Origin: Pseudoalteromonas sp. MSK9-3
GTDB lineage: Bacteria > Pseudomonadota > Gammaproteobacteria > Enterobacterales > Alteromonadaceae
Length of the DNA: 64,000 bases
Assembly: GCF_003590335.1 (NCBI RefSeq)
Contig: NZ_MIET01000014.1
Coordinates: 62,001 to 126,000, forward strand
Direction of reading: 5' to 3'
Shown: positions 25,877-34,808 of the stretch, piece by piece
Layout of the letters: every line of letters begins with the position of its first letter
Numbering within the stretch: the stretch's first letter is position 1
The notes under the pieces: model-generated
Databases searched by the model: none
Told to the model about the DNA's origin: nothing
Seen by the model: the letters and a program-made list of their open reading frames with translations, nothing else
Program-made: the position numbers and the translations under genes

Positions 25877-27502
25877 TTAATTTCTCTTGAACTCAGAGGT
25901 TGCTTTCCATTGTGGCCATGCCTCTTGCTGAGAGATGTCATATCCGACCTGATAGAATAGTTGCAGATCTTGCACTGCCCCTGTTAAATCCCATTCGTCA
26001 CGATAGCGGTCACATGGTTGGTGGTAGCAGCCAGTAAGTACAAGGCTCATACGCTTACGGTAGTTAGCCGTAGCGTCATCTATTGCTTGCGTACCACCAC
26101 CAGCATACATGGCTGGTACACCCATATTGGCAAATGCAAAGTGATCTGAACGGTAGTAGCCACCTGATGCTGGTTTAGGATCACCAGATACAACACGGCC
26201 TTGGGCTTTAGCCGCCACGGTTAACATATCATCGAGGTCTGATTTACCAATACCCACAACACTGATGTCTTTTACACGGCCCAATAGGTTTAAACTATCC
26301 ATATTGATGTTAGCGACCGTTTGTTTTGCTGGGATCACCGGGTTTGATGCATAGTATTTAGAACCCAGTAGGCCTTGCTCTTCCGCTGTAACAGCTAAGA
26401 AGGTCATTGAGCGATCTGGACGAGTAGGTAATTTAGCAAATGCTTCTGCTACTTCAATCATACCGCCGGTTCCTGTCGCATTATCATGTGCGCCATTGTA
26501 AATCTGATCACCTTTACGGTTTTTATCAGTGCCTAAGTGATCCCAGTGCGCGGAATAGATAATATGCTCGTCGGGCTTTTTACTACCAGGCAACGTCGCA
26601 ATGAAGTTATACGAGGTTGATGTTTTGATTTTACTTTTAACGGTGACTGATGCGGTTAAATCGCCCATATCTACGTGGTAGCTGCCTTTTGCTGCGTTCG
26701 CTTTAACGGTAGAAAACTTTAGGCCTGCCTTGTTAAATAGCTCTTTAGCGACATCGACTGTTACCCAGCCTTCGACGGCTACGCGGTCCATGTTTTTATT
26801 GGCTTTTTGAAAACCAAATTGCTCACCACTCCATGAGTTTTCAACTACGCTCCACGGGTAAGATGCGGGTGCAGTTTCGTGGATGATAATGGCACCTGCG
26901 GCACCTTGACGGCTTGCTTCTTCATACTTGTAAGTCCAGCGACCATAATACGTCATGGCTTCACCCGTAAACATATTTGGATCTTTGGTAGCAAAGCCAG
27001 GATCGTTGACCAGCATGACCACTGTTTTACCTGCAACATCAATACCTTCATAGTCATTCCAGTTATACTCTGGGGCATTAACGCCATAGCCTACGAAGAC
27101 TAATTCTGAATTATTAATCGATTCAAGTGGACTGATCCGGCTGGTACCCATCACCATTTCTTTTTTATATAGGTACTCTTTACCACCAATATCAAGGGTC
27201 ATTTTAGAGTCTGCTTCAATTGACACCAAGTCAACTTCTTGTAAAAAGCTATCGCCATTACCTGGCTCATAACCCAGTGATTTGAAGTGTTTAGTCAAAT
27301 AAGCAAGGGTGAGTTCTTCACCTTTTGATGACGGTGCACGGCCTCCAAACTCATCAGACGCGAGCGTTTTAATGTGTTCAGCTAACTGTTCTTTGTTGAT
27401 ACTGTTATAGGCAGACTGCACGTCTTCTGTTGTATTAGTTGTTGTCATACAACCACTTAGCACGGCTACGGTGAGCGCGCTTAGAGTCATTTTAAGTTTC
27501 AT
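25877..27502 (-). CDS. M28-family metallopeptidase lipoprotein with PA domain
   Basis: Periplasmic zinc aminopeptidase-like enzyme, 541 aa. It has a lipoprotein signal and lipobox VLSGC (Cys18). A PA-type insert lies at about residues 130-280. The M28 catalytic domain shows the zinc ligands His319 (in SAHWDHLG), Asp340, Glu374/375, Asp402 and His454 (RSDHFAF). All metal ligands are present, so it should be active. AGAAG precedes the ATG. It probably releases N-terminal amino acids from imported peptides; the substrate range is not inferable. Confidence 0.92.
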   Translation of the reverse strand: MKLKMTLSALTVAVLSGCMTTTNTTEDVQSAYNSINKEQLAEHIKTLASDEFGGRAPSSKGEELTLAYLTKHFKSLGYEPGNGDSFLQEVDLVSIEADSKMTLDIGGKEYLYKKEMVMGTSRISPLESINNSELVFVGYGVNAPEYNWNDYEGIDVAGKTVVMLVNDPGFATKDPNMFTGEAMTYYGRWTYKYEEASRQGAAGAIIIHETAPASYPWSVVENSWSGEQFGFQKANKNMDRVAVEGWVTVDVAKELFNKAGLKFSTVKANAAKGSYHVDMGDLTASVTVKSKIKTSTSYNFIATLPGSKKPDEHIIYSAHWDHLGTDKNRKGDQIYNGAHDNATGTGGMIEVAEAFAKLPTRPDRSMTFLAVTAEEQGLLGSKYYASNPVIPAKQTVANINMDSLNLLGRVKDISVVGIGKSDLDDMLTVAAKAQGRVVSGDPKPASGGYYRSDHFAFANMGVPAMYAGGGTQAIDDATANYRKRMSLVLTGCYHQPCDRYRDEWDLTGAVQDLQLFYQVGYDISQQEAWPQWKATSEFKRN

Positions 27503-27652
27503 AATGCTTCTTTTGTTATAAATATTAAAGTCTCTTTATTATAAACATAATTGGGCTGTTTTTTCGAGTAACTGCGATAGTTCGCAGCGGAGTGATTGGA
27601 GCCACAGCTCACTTCAGGTAAACTAATGAAAATATTTTAAAATGTTTACAGA

Positions 27653-28471
27653 ATGAAGAAATTTACCCCCCCTGAGCAGTTTCAACCTTCTCTTTTAGCC
27701 AGTGGTGCATTTGCGCACTTAAATCATTTGTTTAAATTAAACACGCATAATAATTGGCCTGATTTTGTGTGGCTGAATCGTTTAAATAATATAAAAAACA
27801 GTCAAGGGCTGGCGGTACAATTTGAGCCTGATCCGGTGTTTCAGGATGAGGAGCGGTATTACGAACAGATAATATACGAAACAGGTCGGATCCCTACCAG
27901 AGAGCAAAACTGGCATGACTTATTTGGCGCGATGATCTGGTGTTTGTTTCCTAAAACAAAGGCATTATTAAATAAACGCCACATAGACGAAATTAATCAA
28001 CATGGTTTAAAGCAACGTAGTAAACATCGCAATGCATTAACCTTATTTGATGAATGCGGGGTGGTGTTAGCAATCACAGATGACACCGTGCAAGCGCAGT
28101 TAAGAGCGCATAAATGGCAATCTGTTTTTATTGAGCGCCGCACGCAATGGGGGAACAACATCCACCCCTTCATTTTTGGCCATGCCAATTATGAAATGTT
28201 AACACAGCCGTTTATAGGGTTAACAGGAAAAGTACTGTGTATCAAAGTAGAGGACAGCTTTGCAGCACTGTCTTTGCAAGAACAATATGGGGTGTTAGAT
28301 GACTTACTTTGTGAGCAGATAATCGAGCAAGGGGTACTTGATGACAATAAACAGATGTCGCCATTGCCGTTATTAGGTGTGCCAAATTGGCACGATGACA
28401 ATAAAAACCCCCAGTTTTATGATAATACGGATTACTTTAGAGTAAAAAGAGTGTTTAAAAAGGAAGTATGA
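27653..28471 (+). CDS. DUF3025-domain protein
   Basis: 272 aa matching the DUF3025 family of proteobacterial proteins of unknown function. Conserved-looking stretches are YYEQIIYETGRIPTR, NWHDLFGAMIWCLFPKTK and HPFIFGHANYEML. It is cytosolic, with no signal peptide or membrane segment. Its stop overlaps the natA start by 4 bp (ATGA), so it is the first gene of a coupled three-gene operon with an ABC exporter. That does not reveal its role. Confidence 0.82.
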   Translation: MKKFTPPEQFQPSLLASGAFAHLNHLFKLNTHNNWPDFVWLNRLNNIKNSQGLAVQFEPDPVFQDEERYYEQIIYETGRIPTREQNWHDLFGAMIWCLFPKTKALLNKRHIDEINQHGLKQRSKHRNALTLFDECGVVLAITDDTVQAQLRAHKWQSVFIERRTQWGNNIHPFIFGHANYEMLTQPFIGLTGKVLCIKVEDSFAALSLQEQYGVLDDLLCEQIIEQGVLDDNKQMSPLPLLGVPNWHDDNKNPQFYDNTDYFRVKRVFKKEV

Positions 28472-29256
28472 TGATCACAGTCAATACGCTCGCTAAGCGT
28501 TTCAAGCTGAATAAAGAACATAAAAAACAAAAGCAATGCACTGACGTGCGTGAACACGATGGCTATTTCCACTCTGTTAAAGATGTGAGCTTCCAGTGTG
28601 GTTACGGTGAAGTGTTAGGGTTGCTTGGGCCAAATGGTGCAGGGAAAACAACCACGCTGCGTATGTTATCGACTGCACTCACGCCAGATAAAGGCGAGAT
28701 CACCATTGATGATATAGACATTATTAAACATCCTCTAAAGGGTCGAAAAGCAATAGGCTTTTTATCTGGCACAACGGGGTTATATGGGCGCTTGACGGCA
28801 CGTGAGAATATTGAATACTTCGGTAAGCTCCATGGCCTTAAAGGCAATGCGCTTAAGCAAAAATGTGAAGCGCTATTTACAATGCTTGATATGACATCGT
28901 TTTTAGATAAGCGTGCTGAGCATTTGTCTACAGGGATGAAACAAAAAACCAATATTGCCAGAGCGGTTGTTCATAACCCAAAAGTCGTTATCTTAGACGA
29001 ACCAACTACTGGGCTTGACATAATGACGACGCAAACCGTCATTGCTTTTATTCGCACATTAAAAAAGCAGGGTACACCCGTCATTTTCTCAACACACCAC
29101 CTTGATGAAGTCGCCTTGTTGTGTGACAAGCTTGCTGTCATTGATAATGGGGTGAGTTGCTTTGACGGTACGGTTGATGAGTTTAAATTGCGGGGTGAGA
29201 GTAATGAACTAAACCAAGCATTTCTTAATTTATTGGATGAGCGTTGTCATGTTTGA
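28468..29256 (+). CDS. natA: ABC transporter ATP-binding protein, NatA type
   Basis: ATPase of an ABC-2 exporter like the Na+ efflux system NatAB. 262 aa with Walker A GPNGAGKTTT, signature LSTGMKQK, Walker B VVILDEPTTGLD and the switch His in STHHLDE. It overlaps the DUF3025 stop by 4 bp and the permease start by 8 bp, so translation is coupled. The substrate Na+ is inferred from the NatAB likeness and is not certain. Confidence 0.86.
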   Translation: MMITVNTLAKRFKLNKEHKKQKQCTDVREHDGYFHSVKDVSFQCGYGEVLGLLGPNGAGKTTTLRMLSTALTPDKGEITIDDIDIIKHPLKGRKAIGFLSGTTGLYGRLTARENIEYFGKLHGLKGNALKQKCEALFTMLDMTSFLDKRAEHLSTGMKQKTNIARAVVHNPKVVILDEPTTGLDIMTTQTVIAFIRTLKKQGTPVIFSTHHLDEVALLCDKLAVIDNGVSCFDGTVDEFKLRGESNELNQAFLNLLDERCHV

Positions 29257-30457
29257 AGTATTTAAAAAGGAAATTCTCGAGCTGTTAAGGGATCGAAAGA
29301 CGCTGTTTTTCATTATCGCATTACCTATGCTGGTGTTTCCAATCATTGTTGCACTGGTTGCGTTTTTGACATCTCAAGCAGGCTTAAAAGCGCAGCAGCA
29401 AGTGCATACCTATTACATCGTAAACGAGCAGTATGCTGACGCGTTTTCTGAGCAGGTTTTTTATCATAAAAGCTTTAAAAAATATCAAGGAGATATAAAG
29501 CTTGACTCAGTACATGCGTTATCTGAAGCGGTGAAACTTGGTCAAATTGACGTAGGAATATTTATAGACAGTGACCCCCGAGAGGCGATAAAAACAGGTA
29601 AGCAGAGTCAGTGGAAAGTGGTGTTCAACGATGCCAAAGCGATTAACTTTACCTTTAATCGAATCAATGAATTAGCTAATACCTCATCACACGCGGTACG
29701 CTCAAACGCGTTACTTGAATTAGGCGTCGAGCCTGAACGTCAGCAGGCGGTGTTAAAGCCAATTGTTGTTAGTAAGGTTGATACTGCTGATAAACGAGAA
29801 AATTACGGTGAAAAGCTAGGGGCATTTATCCCGTATTTATTATTGCCTTTGGTGTTAATGGGGGCAAGTTATCCGGCAATCGACTTGGGGGCCGGTGAAA
29901 AAGAGCGAGGTACACTCGAAACGTTGCTGTTAACACCGGTGACGCGCTCAGAACTCGTATTAGGTAAGTTTTTTACGGTATTAGCCAGTTCCATAGCGTG
30001 TACGTTAATAACGGTTGCCAGTTTGGCCATCTGGGTAAGTATAGCGACCCGATTTATCAGCATTGACGTAATAACAACGGCATTTTCCAGTGTGACAAGT
30101 TGGGACTTTTTATTGATATTTGCTTTGTTGCTGCCCGTTGCTGCTATGCTATCTTCGTTGGTACTGGCGATTTCAATTTATGCTCGTACCTTTAAAGAAG
30201 CACAAAACTATATGGCACCATTGAGTATGGGGATTTTTGTCCCTATCGTGATTTCACTATTACCTAATATGGAACTGGATACAACGACCGCATTGATCCC
30301 AATAACAAACGTAGCATTGGCCATAAAAGAGATAGTAAAAGGCACAGTAGACTATGGATCTGTTGGTCTTATTTTTATTGCGTCAGCTGCCTTAGCAGCT
30401 TTACTCTTGATATGTTGCGTGAGGTGGTTTAACAAAGAAACAGTATTGTTTAGATAA
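29249..30457 (+). CDS. natB: ABC transporter permease, NatB type (ABC-2 family)
   Basis: Membrane partner of NatA, about 402 aa. It has an N-terminal membrane anchor (FFIIALPMLVFPIIVALVAF), a long periplasmic region (residues about 40-190) and a C-terminal group of five or six membrane segments. The block GAGEKERGTLETLLLTPVTR is typical of NatB permeases (COG1668). I choose ATG 29249, which overlaps natA; an ATG at 29237 in the same frame is an alternative. The 3' end runs into a 12-bp tandem repeat that contains the stop codon. Confidence 0.84.
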   Translation: MFEVFKKEILELLRDRKTLFFIIALPMLVFPIIVALVAFLTSQAGLKAQQQVHTYYIVNEQYADAFSEQVFYHKSFKKYQGDIKLDSVHALSEAVKLGQIDVGIFIDSDPREAIKTGKQSQWKVVFNDAKAINFTFNRINELANTSSHAVRSNALLELGVEPERQQAVLKPIVVSKVDTADKRENYGEKLGAFIPYLLLPLVLMGASYPAIDLGAGEKERGTLETLLLTPVTRSELVLGKFFTVLASSIACTLITVASLAIWVSIATRFISIDVITTAFSSVTSWDFLLIFALLLPVAAMLSSLVLAISIYARTFKEAQNYMAPLSMGIFVPIVISLLPNMELDTTTALIPITNVALAIKEIVKGTVDYGSVGLIFIASAALAALLLICCVRWFNKETVLFR

Positions 30458-30511
30458 AAGCTGAGATAAAAACTTAGATAAAAGCTTATATAAAAAGTTA
30501 AATAAAAATAT
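30452..30511. repeat. 12-bp tandem repeat array, five units, spanning the natB stop
   Basis: Units are AGATAAAAGCTG, AGATAAAAACTT, AGATAAAAGCTT, ATATAAAAAGTT and AAATAAAAATAT. The natB stop codon TAA is in the first unit. Slippage in this array would keep the frame, since 12 is a multiple of three. Confidence 0.8.
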
Positions 30512-30533
30512 AGGTTAATCAAAAGTTTATTTT

Positions 30534-30568
30534 TGAGCGCGTTCAATTATTTAAGGTGAGCGCGCTCA
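30534..30568. terminator. Stem-loop between convergent natB and phosphatase gene
   Basis: TGAGCGCG/CGCGCTCA with a 19-nt loop; no strong T-run. Possibly a bidirectional end structure. Confidence 0.45.
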
Positions 30569-30575
30569 TTTATAT

Positions 30576-31379
30576 TTAAGCTGCTTGACTTGCTTTATTC
30601 TCTGGCGGCTTTGCAAGCTCTACAGTATGTAGGACATGTTGAATATCAGACCAATGTAATAGCTCAATTCTGCCGTCTTTATTTTCTACCAAAGCAGTGC
30701 AGTTTTCTATCCAGTCGCCATCATTACAATAAACAATGCCATCAGACACTTTTAGCGCAGGCTGATGAATATGACCGCAGATGATCCCATCGACGCCTTG
30801 TTTTTTAGCTTCATGAATGGCTGCAGCTTCAAATGCTGCGATGGCCTCTCTCGCTTTATGTACGCGGTTTTTAATCCATGACGCCAAAGACCAATAGTGA
30901 CCTCCGTAAATACGTCTGATACGGTTAGTCCAACGGTTTAAGAACAAGAGAAAGTCGTATCCCGCATCGCCTGCAATACTTATCAGCTTGTTGTATCGGG
31001 TTGCTGAATCAAAATCGTCGCCGTGAACTAGCAAAAAGCGTTTGCCCGCAGAGGTAGTGTGAATAAAGGTTCTATGTACTTCGACATTAAACAAAGAGCG
31101 ACCAACATAGTGACGAAATGTTTCATCATGATTGCCGGGAATATATATGACTCTAGTACCGGACTCAGCTTTAGCCTGAATGCATTCAAGTACTTTATAA
31201 TGACTTGGCTCCCAATAAAATTGACGCTTCATAGACCACAGGTCGACGATGTCTCCAACTAAATACAGCACATCACAATCGGTTCGATTTAAAAAGTCGA
31301 GTAAGTAGTCCGCTTTACAGTCTTTATAGCCAAGATGGAGATCTGATATCCAAATACTTGGGTAATATGTCGTTTTCAT
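30576..31379 (-). CDS. LpxH-like UDP-2,3-diacylglucosamine diphosphatase family metallophosphatase
   Basis: Calcineurin-type metallophosphoesterase, 267 aa. Metal-binding motifs run in order: SDLHLG, GDIVDLW, GNHDE, HGDDFD and GHIHQP. It resembles the LpxH-related family more than E. coli LpxH itself, so a lipid A role is possible but unproven; it may act on another phosphoester. There is no signal peptide. AAGG precedes the ATG. It is monocistronic, convergent with natB. Confidence 0.83.
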   Translation of the reverse strand: MKTTYYPSIWISDLHLGYKDCKADYLLDFLNRTDCDVLYLVGDIVDLWSMKRQFYWEPSHYKVLECIQAKAESGTRVIYIPGNHDETFRHYVGRSLFNVEVHRTFIHTTSAGKRFLLVHGDDFDSATRYNKLISIAGDAGYDFLLFLNRWTNRIRRIYGGHYWSLASWIKNRVHKAREAIAAFEAAAIHEAKKQGVDGIICGHIHQPALKVSDGIVYCNDGDWIENCTALVENKDGRIELLHWSDIQHVLHTVELAKPPENKASQAA

Positions 31380-31508
31380 TAGCCTTTATCTCTAGCGTAA
31401 TAAGACTTAGCTTAGTTTTTGATAGTGACAGTAAAGCGACGGCAATAAGAAGAGATTATGACAAGCGGCTGTTATAGAAGGGAGAGTGGGGGTAGAGGTT
31501 GGTAAAGC

Positions 31509-31537
31509 AAAAAGTGGCGAACTAAATCGCCACTTTT
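31509..31537 (-). terminator. Terminator of proS
   Basis: AAAAGTGGCG/CGCCACTTTT, 10-bp stem with an 8-nt loop. On the minus strand it ends in CTTTTTG. It lies about 30 bp past the proS stop. Confidence 0.85.
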
Positions 31538-31565
31538 AATGTGTTTGGTTTATTTAAACCAAGTC

Positions 31566-33293
31566 TTAGTTGCCATTAATTGCATTACAGATCTCTGTAA
31601 CAGCTTGGTCAATGTCTAACATCAGTTTTTCGCCAGTACGGCGGTTCTTTAACTCAACTTGGTTATTGTCTAAATTACGTTCACCAATAACCAGCGTATA
31701 TGGTACGCCGAGTAGTTCCATATCATTGAACATCACACCAGGACGCTCTTTACGGTCATCGAACAGTACGTCGATACCCGCAGCTTTAAACTGGGTATAT
31801 AAGTTATCTGCAATGTCTGGAATACGATGTGACTTATGCATATTCATCGGTACAATTGCCAATGTGAACGGGGCGAGGGCTGTTGGCCATTTTATGCCGT
31901 AGTCATCATTGTTTTGCTCAATGGCAGCTGCAACAATACGAGATACGCCAATACCGTAACACCCCATAGTTAGCATTTGGTTTTTGCCACTTTCACCGAG
32001 TACGCCCGCATTCATACTTTCTGAGTACTTTGTACCAAGTTGGAAAATATGACCCACTTCAACACCACGCTTAATTTGTAGTACGCCTTTACCACATGGG
32101 CTCGGATCGCCTTCTACTACATTACGAATGTCAGCAACGGTAAAATCGGTTACATCGCGATCCCAGTTAACACCGCTATAATGTTCACCGTCTTTGTTAG
32201 CGCCAGCAACAAAGTCAGCCATAATTGCAGCACTGTGGTCAACAATAACTGGTATATTTAAGCCTACAGGACCCAATGAGCCAGGCTTGGCACCAATTGC
32301 TGAAATTATGTCGGCTTCTTTTGCCAGCTCAAGTGGCGCGTGCACGAGTTCGTGTGCTTGTGCTTTGAGTTCATTAAGAGAATGATCACCACGCACGACT
32401 AAAGCAACTAAACCGCGTTGCTCATCTTCATCAGCAGCACCATAAACAATGATGGTTTTAACACCGCGGTGCGGCTTAACACCGTGTTTGGCTTTTAATT
32501 GCTCAATGGTGCTTGCTTCAGGTGTGGCAAATGTATTGAGTGCTTTTGACGCCTCAGCACGTGTTTCAGTTGGCGCTAATGCTTCTGCTTTTTCAATATT
32601 AGCTGCATAGTCACTGCCATCACTGAACGCAATCGCATCTTCACCAGACTCGGCTAACACGTGGAATTCATGTGATACACTGCCGCCAATAGAGCCAGTA
32701 TCAGCAATTACTGGGCGGTAGTCTAAGCCCAAACGCTCAAAAATATTACAGTATGCTTGGTGCATACGCTCATATGTTGCAGATAAACAGTCTTCACTCA
32801 AATGAAAAGAGTAGGCGTCTTTCATTGTGAATTCACGCGCACGCATTACACCAAAACGCGGTCGAACTTCGTCACGCACTTTAGTTTGTACTTGGTACAA
32901 AGTGATTGGGAGCTGCTTGTAGCTATTGATTTCTTTGCGAACAAAGTCGGTGATCACTTCTTCGTGTGTGGGACCTAGTGCGAAAGGGCGATTGTTACGA
33001 TCTGAGATGCGTAATAATTCAGGACCAAACTGATCCCAGCGACCTGACTCTTGCCATAGGTCAGCAGGTTGGATCACAGGCATTAGCATTTCAATTGCAC
33101 CCGCTTTGTCCATTTCTTCACGCACGACTTTTTCAACATTGCGTAAAACTTTAAGACCAGATGGAAGCCAAGTGTAAAGGCCTGAAGCCAATTTGCGGAT
33201 CATACCCGCTCTAAGCATAAGCTGATGGCTGATAATTTCAGCATCTGACGGCGTCTCTTTAAGAGTCGCTAAAATGTATTGACTAGTACGCAT
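31566..33293 (-). CDS. proS: Prolyl-tRNA synthetase
   Basis: Charges tRNA-Pro with proline. 575 aa, the bacterial long form with the YbaK-like editing domain inserted in the class II core (about residues 225-390). Class II motifs are visible: GLYTWLPSG, the motif 2 stretch [20 protein letters not shown], and [11 protein letters not shown]. The C-terminal anticodon-binding domain includes [10 protein letters not shown]. The start has GGAAC upstream. It is followed by a clear terminator and preceded by trmO on the same strand. Confidence 0.97.
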   Translation of the reverse strand: MRTSQYILATLKETPSDAEIISHQLMLRAGMIRKLASGLYTWLPSGLKVLRNVEKVVREEMDKAGAIEMLMPVIQPADLWQESGRWDQFGPELLRISDRNNRPFALGPTHEEVITDFVRKEINSYKQLPITLYQVQTKVRDEVRPRFGVMRAREFTMKDAYSFHLSEDCLSATYERMHQAYCNIFERLGLDYRPVIADTGSIGGSVSHEFHVLAESGEDAIAFSDGSDYAANIEKAEALAPTETRAEASKALNTFATPEASTIEQLKAKHGVKPHRGVKTIIVYGAADEDEQRGLVALVVRGDHSLNELKAQAHELVHAPLELAKEADIISAIGAKPGSLGPVGLNIPVIVDHSAAIMADFVAGANKDGEHYSGVNWDRDVTDFTVADIRNVVEGDPSPCGKGVLQIKRGVEVGHIFQLGTKYSESMNAGVLGESGKNQMLTMGCYGIGVSRIVAAAIEQNNDDYGIKWPTALAPFTLAIVPMNMHKSHRIPDIADNLYTQFKAAGIDVLFDDRKERPGVMFNDMELLGVPYTLVIGERNLDNNQVELKNRRTGEKLMLDIDQAVTEICNAINGN

Positions 33294-33384
33294 GGTTGTT
33301 CCGTTCGTAATATAGTTATTTTTCGTAGTAATTCCGCGTAGTTTAACAGTGCTAGCGGTGCAGACAAGTAATTATTCTAACCAG

Positions 33385-34089
33385 TTATTGTTTGGTTATC
33401 TCTATAACTTGATTATGGCTTTCGTCGACCTGCCAACGGATATTAAAATCAAACAGTGTCATGCCATAAAACTGTGTTTCTTGCTTTTGCTTTTTGTAAG
33501 CTGGACGAGGGTCTTGCTTCAAAACATTAGCGATAAAATCACGTAATTCTGGATAGGTAGTTTGCGCTGCAATAAACTCATCGGCTTGTTCACTAAAACT
33601 CACCGTCATATGTGTTTCAGGACGTGTGTCGGCGAAACCTGCACTGGCATCGGGCATTGCATCCGAATAAGGTAGGTAGGGCTTTATGTCTACAATGGGC
33701 GTGCCATCAAGTAAATCGATACCAGATAACAATAAAGCCAGCTGCCCATTTTTATACTCGATACCTTCTAACTTTACCGCGCTCATACCAATGCCATTAG
33801 GCCTAAACGTGGCGCGGGTTGCAAAGACCCCTTTTTTTTCATTGCCGCCAAGACGAGGCGGACGCACCAATGCGGAGTAGCCTTTGTCAGCAGTTTCATG
33901 GAACCGAAATAAAAGCCAAAGGTGCGTAAACTCATCAATGCCACGAACAAACTCTTCACGATTAAAGTTTTGGCAAAAGAGTAACTTTGCTTTGGCTTGA
34001 GGCACTAACCTTGGTTGACGAGGTATGGCAAACTTTTGTTTATAAGGGGATGAAATATGGCCAATAGGCTCAATTTGGTAACTATCCAC
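33385..34089 (-). CDS. trmO: tRNA (t6A37)-N6-methyltransferase TrmO
   Basis: SAM-dependent enzyme that methylates t6A37 of tRNA-Thr(GGU). 234 aa with the TsaA/YaeB beta-barrel signature: IGHISSPYKQKFAIPRQP, VFATRATFRPNGIGMSAV, DLLDGTPIVDIKPYLPY and the C-terminal QDPRPAYKK. The start is GTG at 34089 with AAGAGA upstream. It lies 91 bp upstream of proS and could be cotranscribed with it. Confidence 0.95.
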   Translation of the reverse strand: MDSYQIEPIGHISSPYKQKFAIPRQPRLVPQAKAKLLFCQNFNREEFVRGIDEFTHLWLLFRFHETADKGYSALVRPPRLGGNEKKGVFATRATFRPNGIGMSAVKLEGIEYKNGQLALLLSGIDLLDGTPIVDIKPYLPYSDAMPDASAGFADTRPETHMTVSFSEQADEFIAAQTTYPELRDFIANVLKQDPRPAYKKQKQETQFYGMTLFDFNIRWQVDESHNQVIEITKQ

Positions 34090-34260
34090 AGGATCTCTTG
34101 TCTGGTCGTACAGCTGTTAACGTATAGTGTCTATTGTACGTGGGAATAAAAAATTAACCAATGTGAAATAGGCTGTAATGGCATGTAATATCATTATTTT
34201 AGATTGAAGGATAATCTAGTGCTCAGATAAAACAGAACACTAGGACGCATACCTATTATC

Positions 34261-34767
34261 ATGGGTGTAAATAATAATAACGACCCTAAAATACCTACAC
34301 CTTGTGCTCATGGCACGCAGCTAACGCCAGACAGTTACATCGAAGTCTTAGGTGAACGGGCGGGTGGGTTACGGCATCATTGGTCAGAGCAGACGACCAT
34401 CTTTGCTCAGCTGCAAAAGCAAACTCGTGCTAACCGAAGAGAAGAGCAAGACAGTAAAGATGAGTTTGATCAGCTTTTATTTGCCTGTTGTGAGTCAAAC
34501 CTCAAGCAGTACAGCCCGCAAATTCGGCACGAATTCTTTATCTACGTACTGCAAAGTAAACCAGTTTTAAGGTCGTTATACACGTATTTACGGTGCAGTG
34601 ATGTGTCTGCTGAACATTACGAAGCAATTCTAGAGAATGCCAAGTCAATGTTACAGCGCAATATTATAGAGCCGAGTTCAGAGCTTACTTTGCATTTAAA
34701 GTCGATGAGTAACCATGCAATTTATGGCCTTGCCCGCGAAGCGCTCGCTTGCGCTTATGAAGCGTAG
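34261..34767 (+). CDS. Hypothetical cytosolic protein
   Basis: 168 aa, no family recognised. The N-terminus is polar and Asn-rich. The rest is predicted mostly helical, with charged and Gln-rich segments (FAQLQKQTRANRREEQDSKD). There is no signal peptide or membrane segment. No Shine-Dalgarno is seen before ATG 34261, so the start is uncertain. A short interrupted inverted repeat (CTAGTG/CACTAG) lies just upstream. It converges on the sensor kinase gene with only about 40 bp between them. Confidence 0.6.
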   Translation: MGVNNNNDPKIPTPCAHGTQLTPDSYIEVLGERAGGLRHHWSEQTTIFAQLQKQTRANRREEQDSKDEFDQLLFACCESNLKQYSPQIRHEFFIYVLQSKPVLRSLYTYLRCSDVSAEHYEAILENAKSMLQRNIIEPSSELTLHLKSMSNHAIYGLAREALACAYEA

Positions 34768-34808
34768 CGCGTGTTATATTACAGCAATGAAATTGGTAAC
34801 GACTCATG

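Noticed and set aside
30452..30511. Repeat array considered as a CRISPR
   Set aside because: Units are contiguous 12-mers with no spacers and no cas genes nearby. No CRISPR array is seen in the window.
34352..34570. Alternative 72-codon frame inside the 168-aa hypothetical gene
   Set aside because: Fully overlapped by the longer frame, with no ribosome site or recognisable features.
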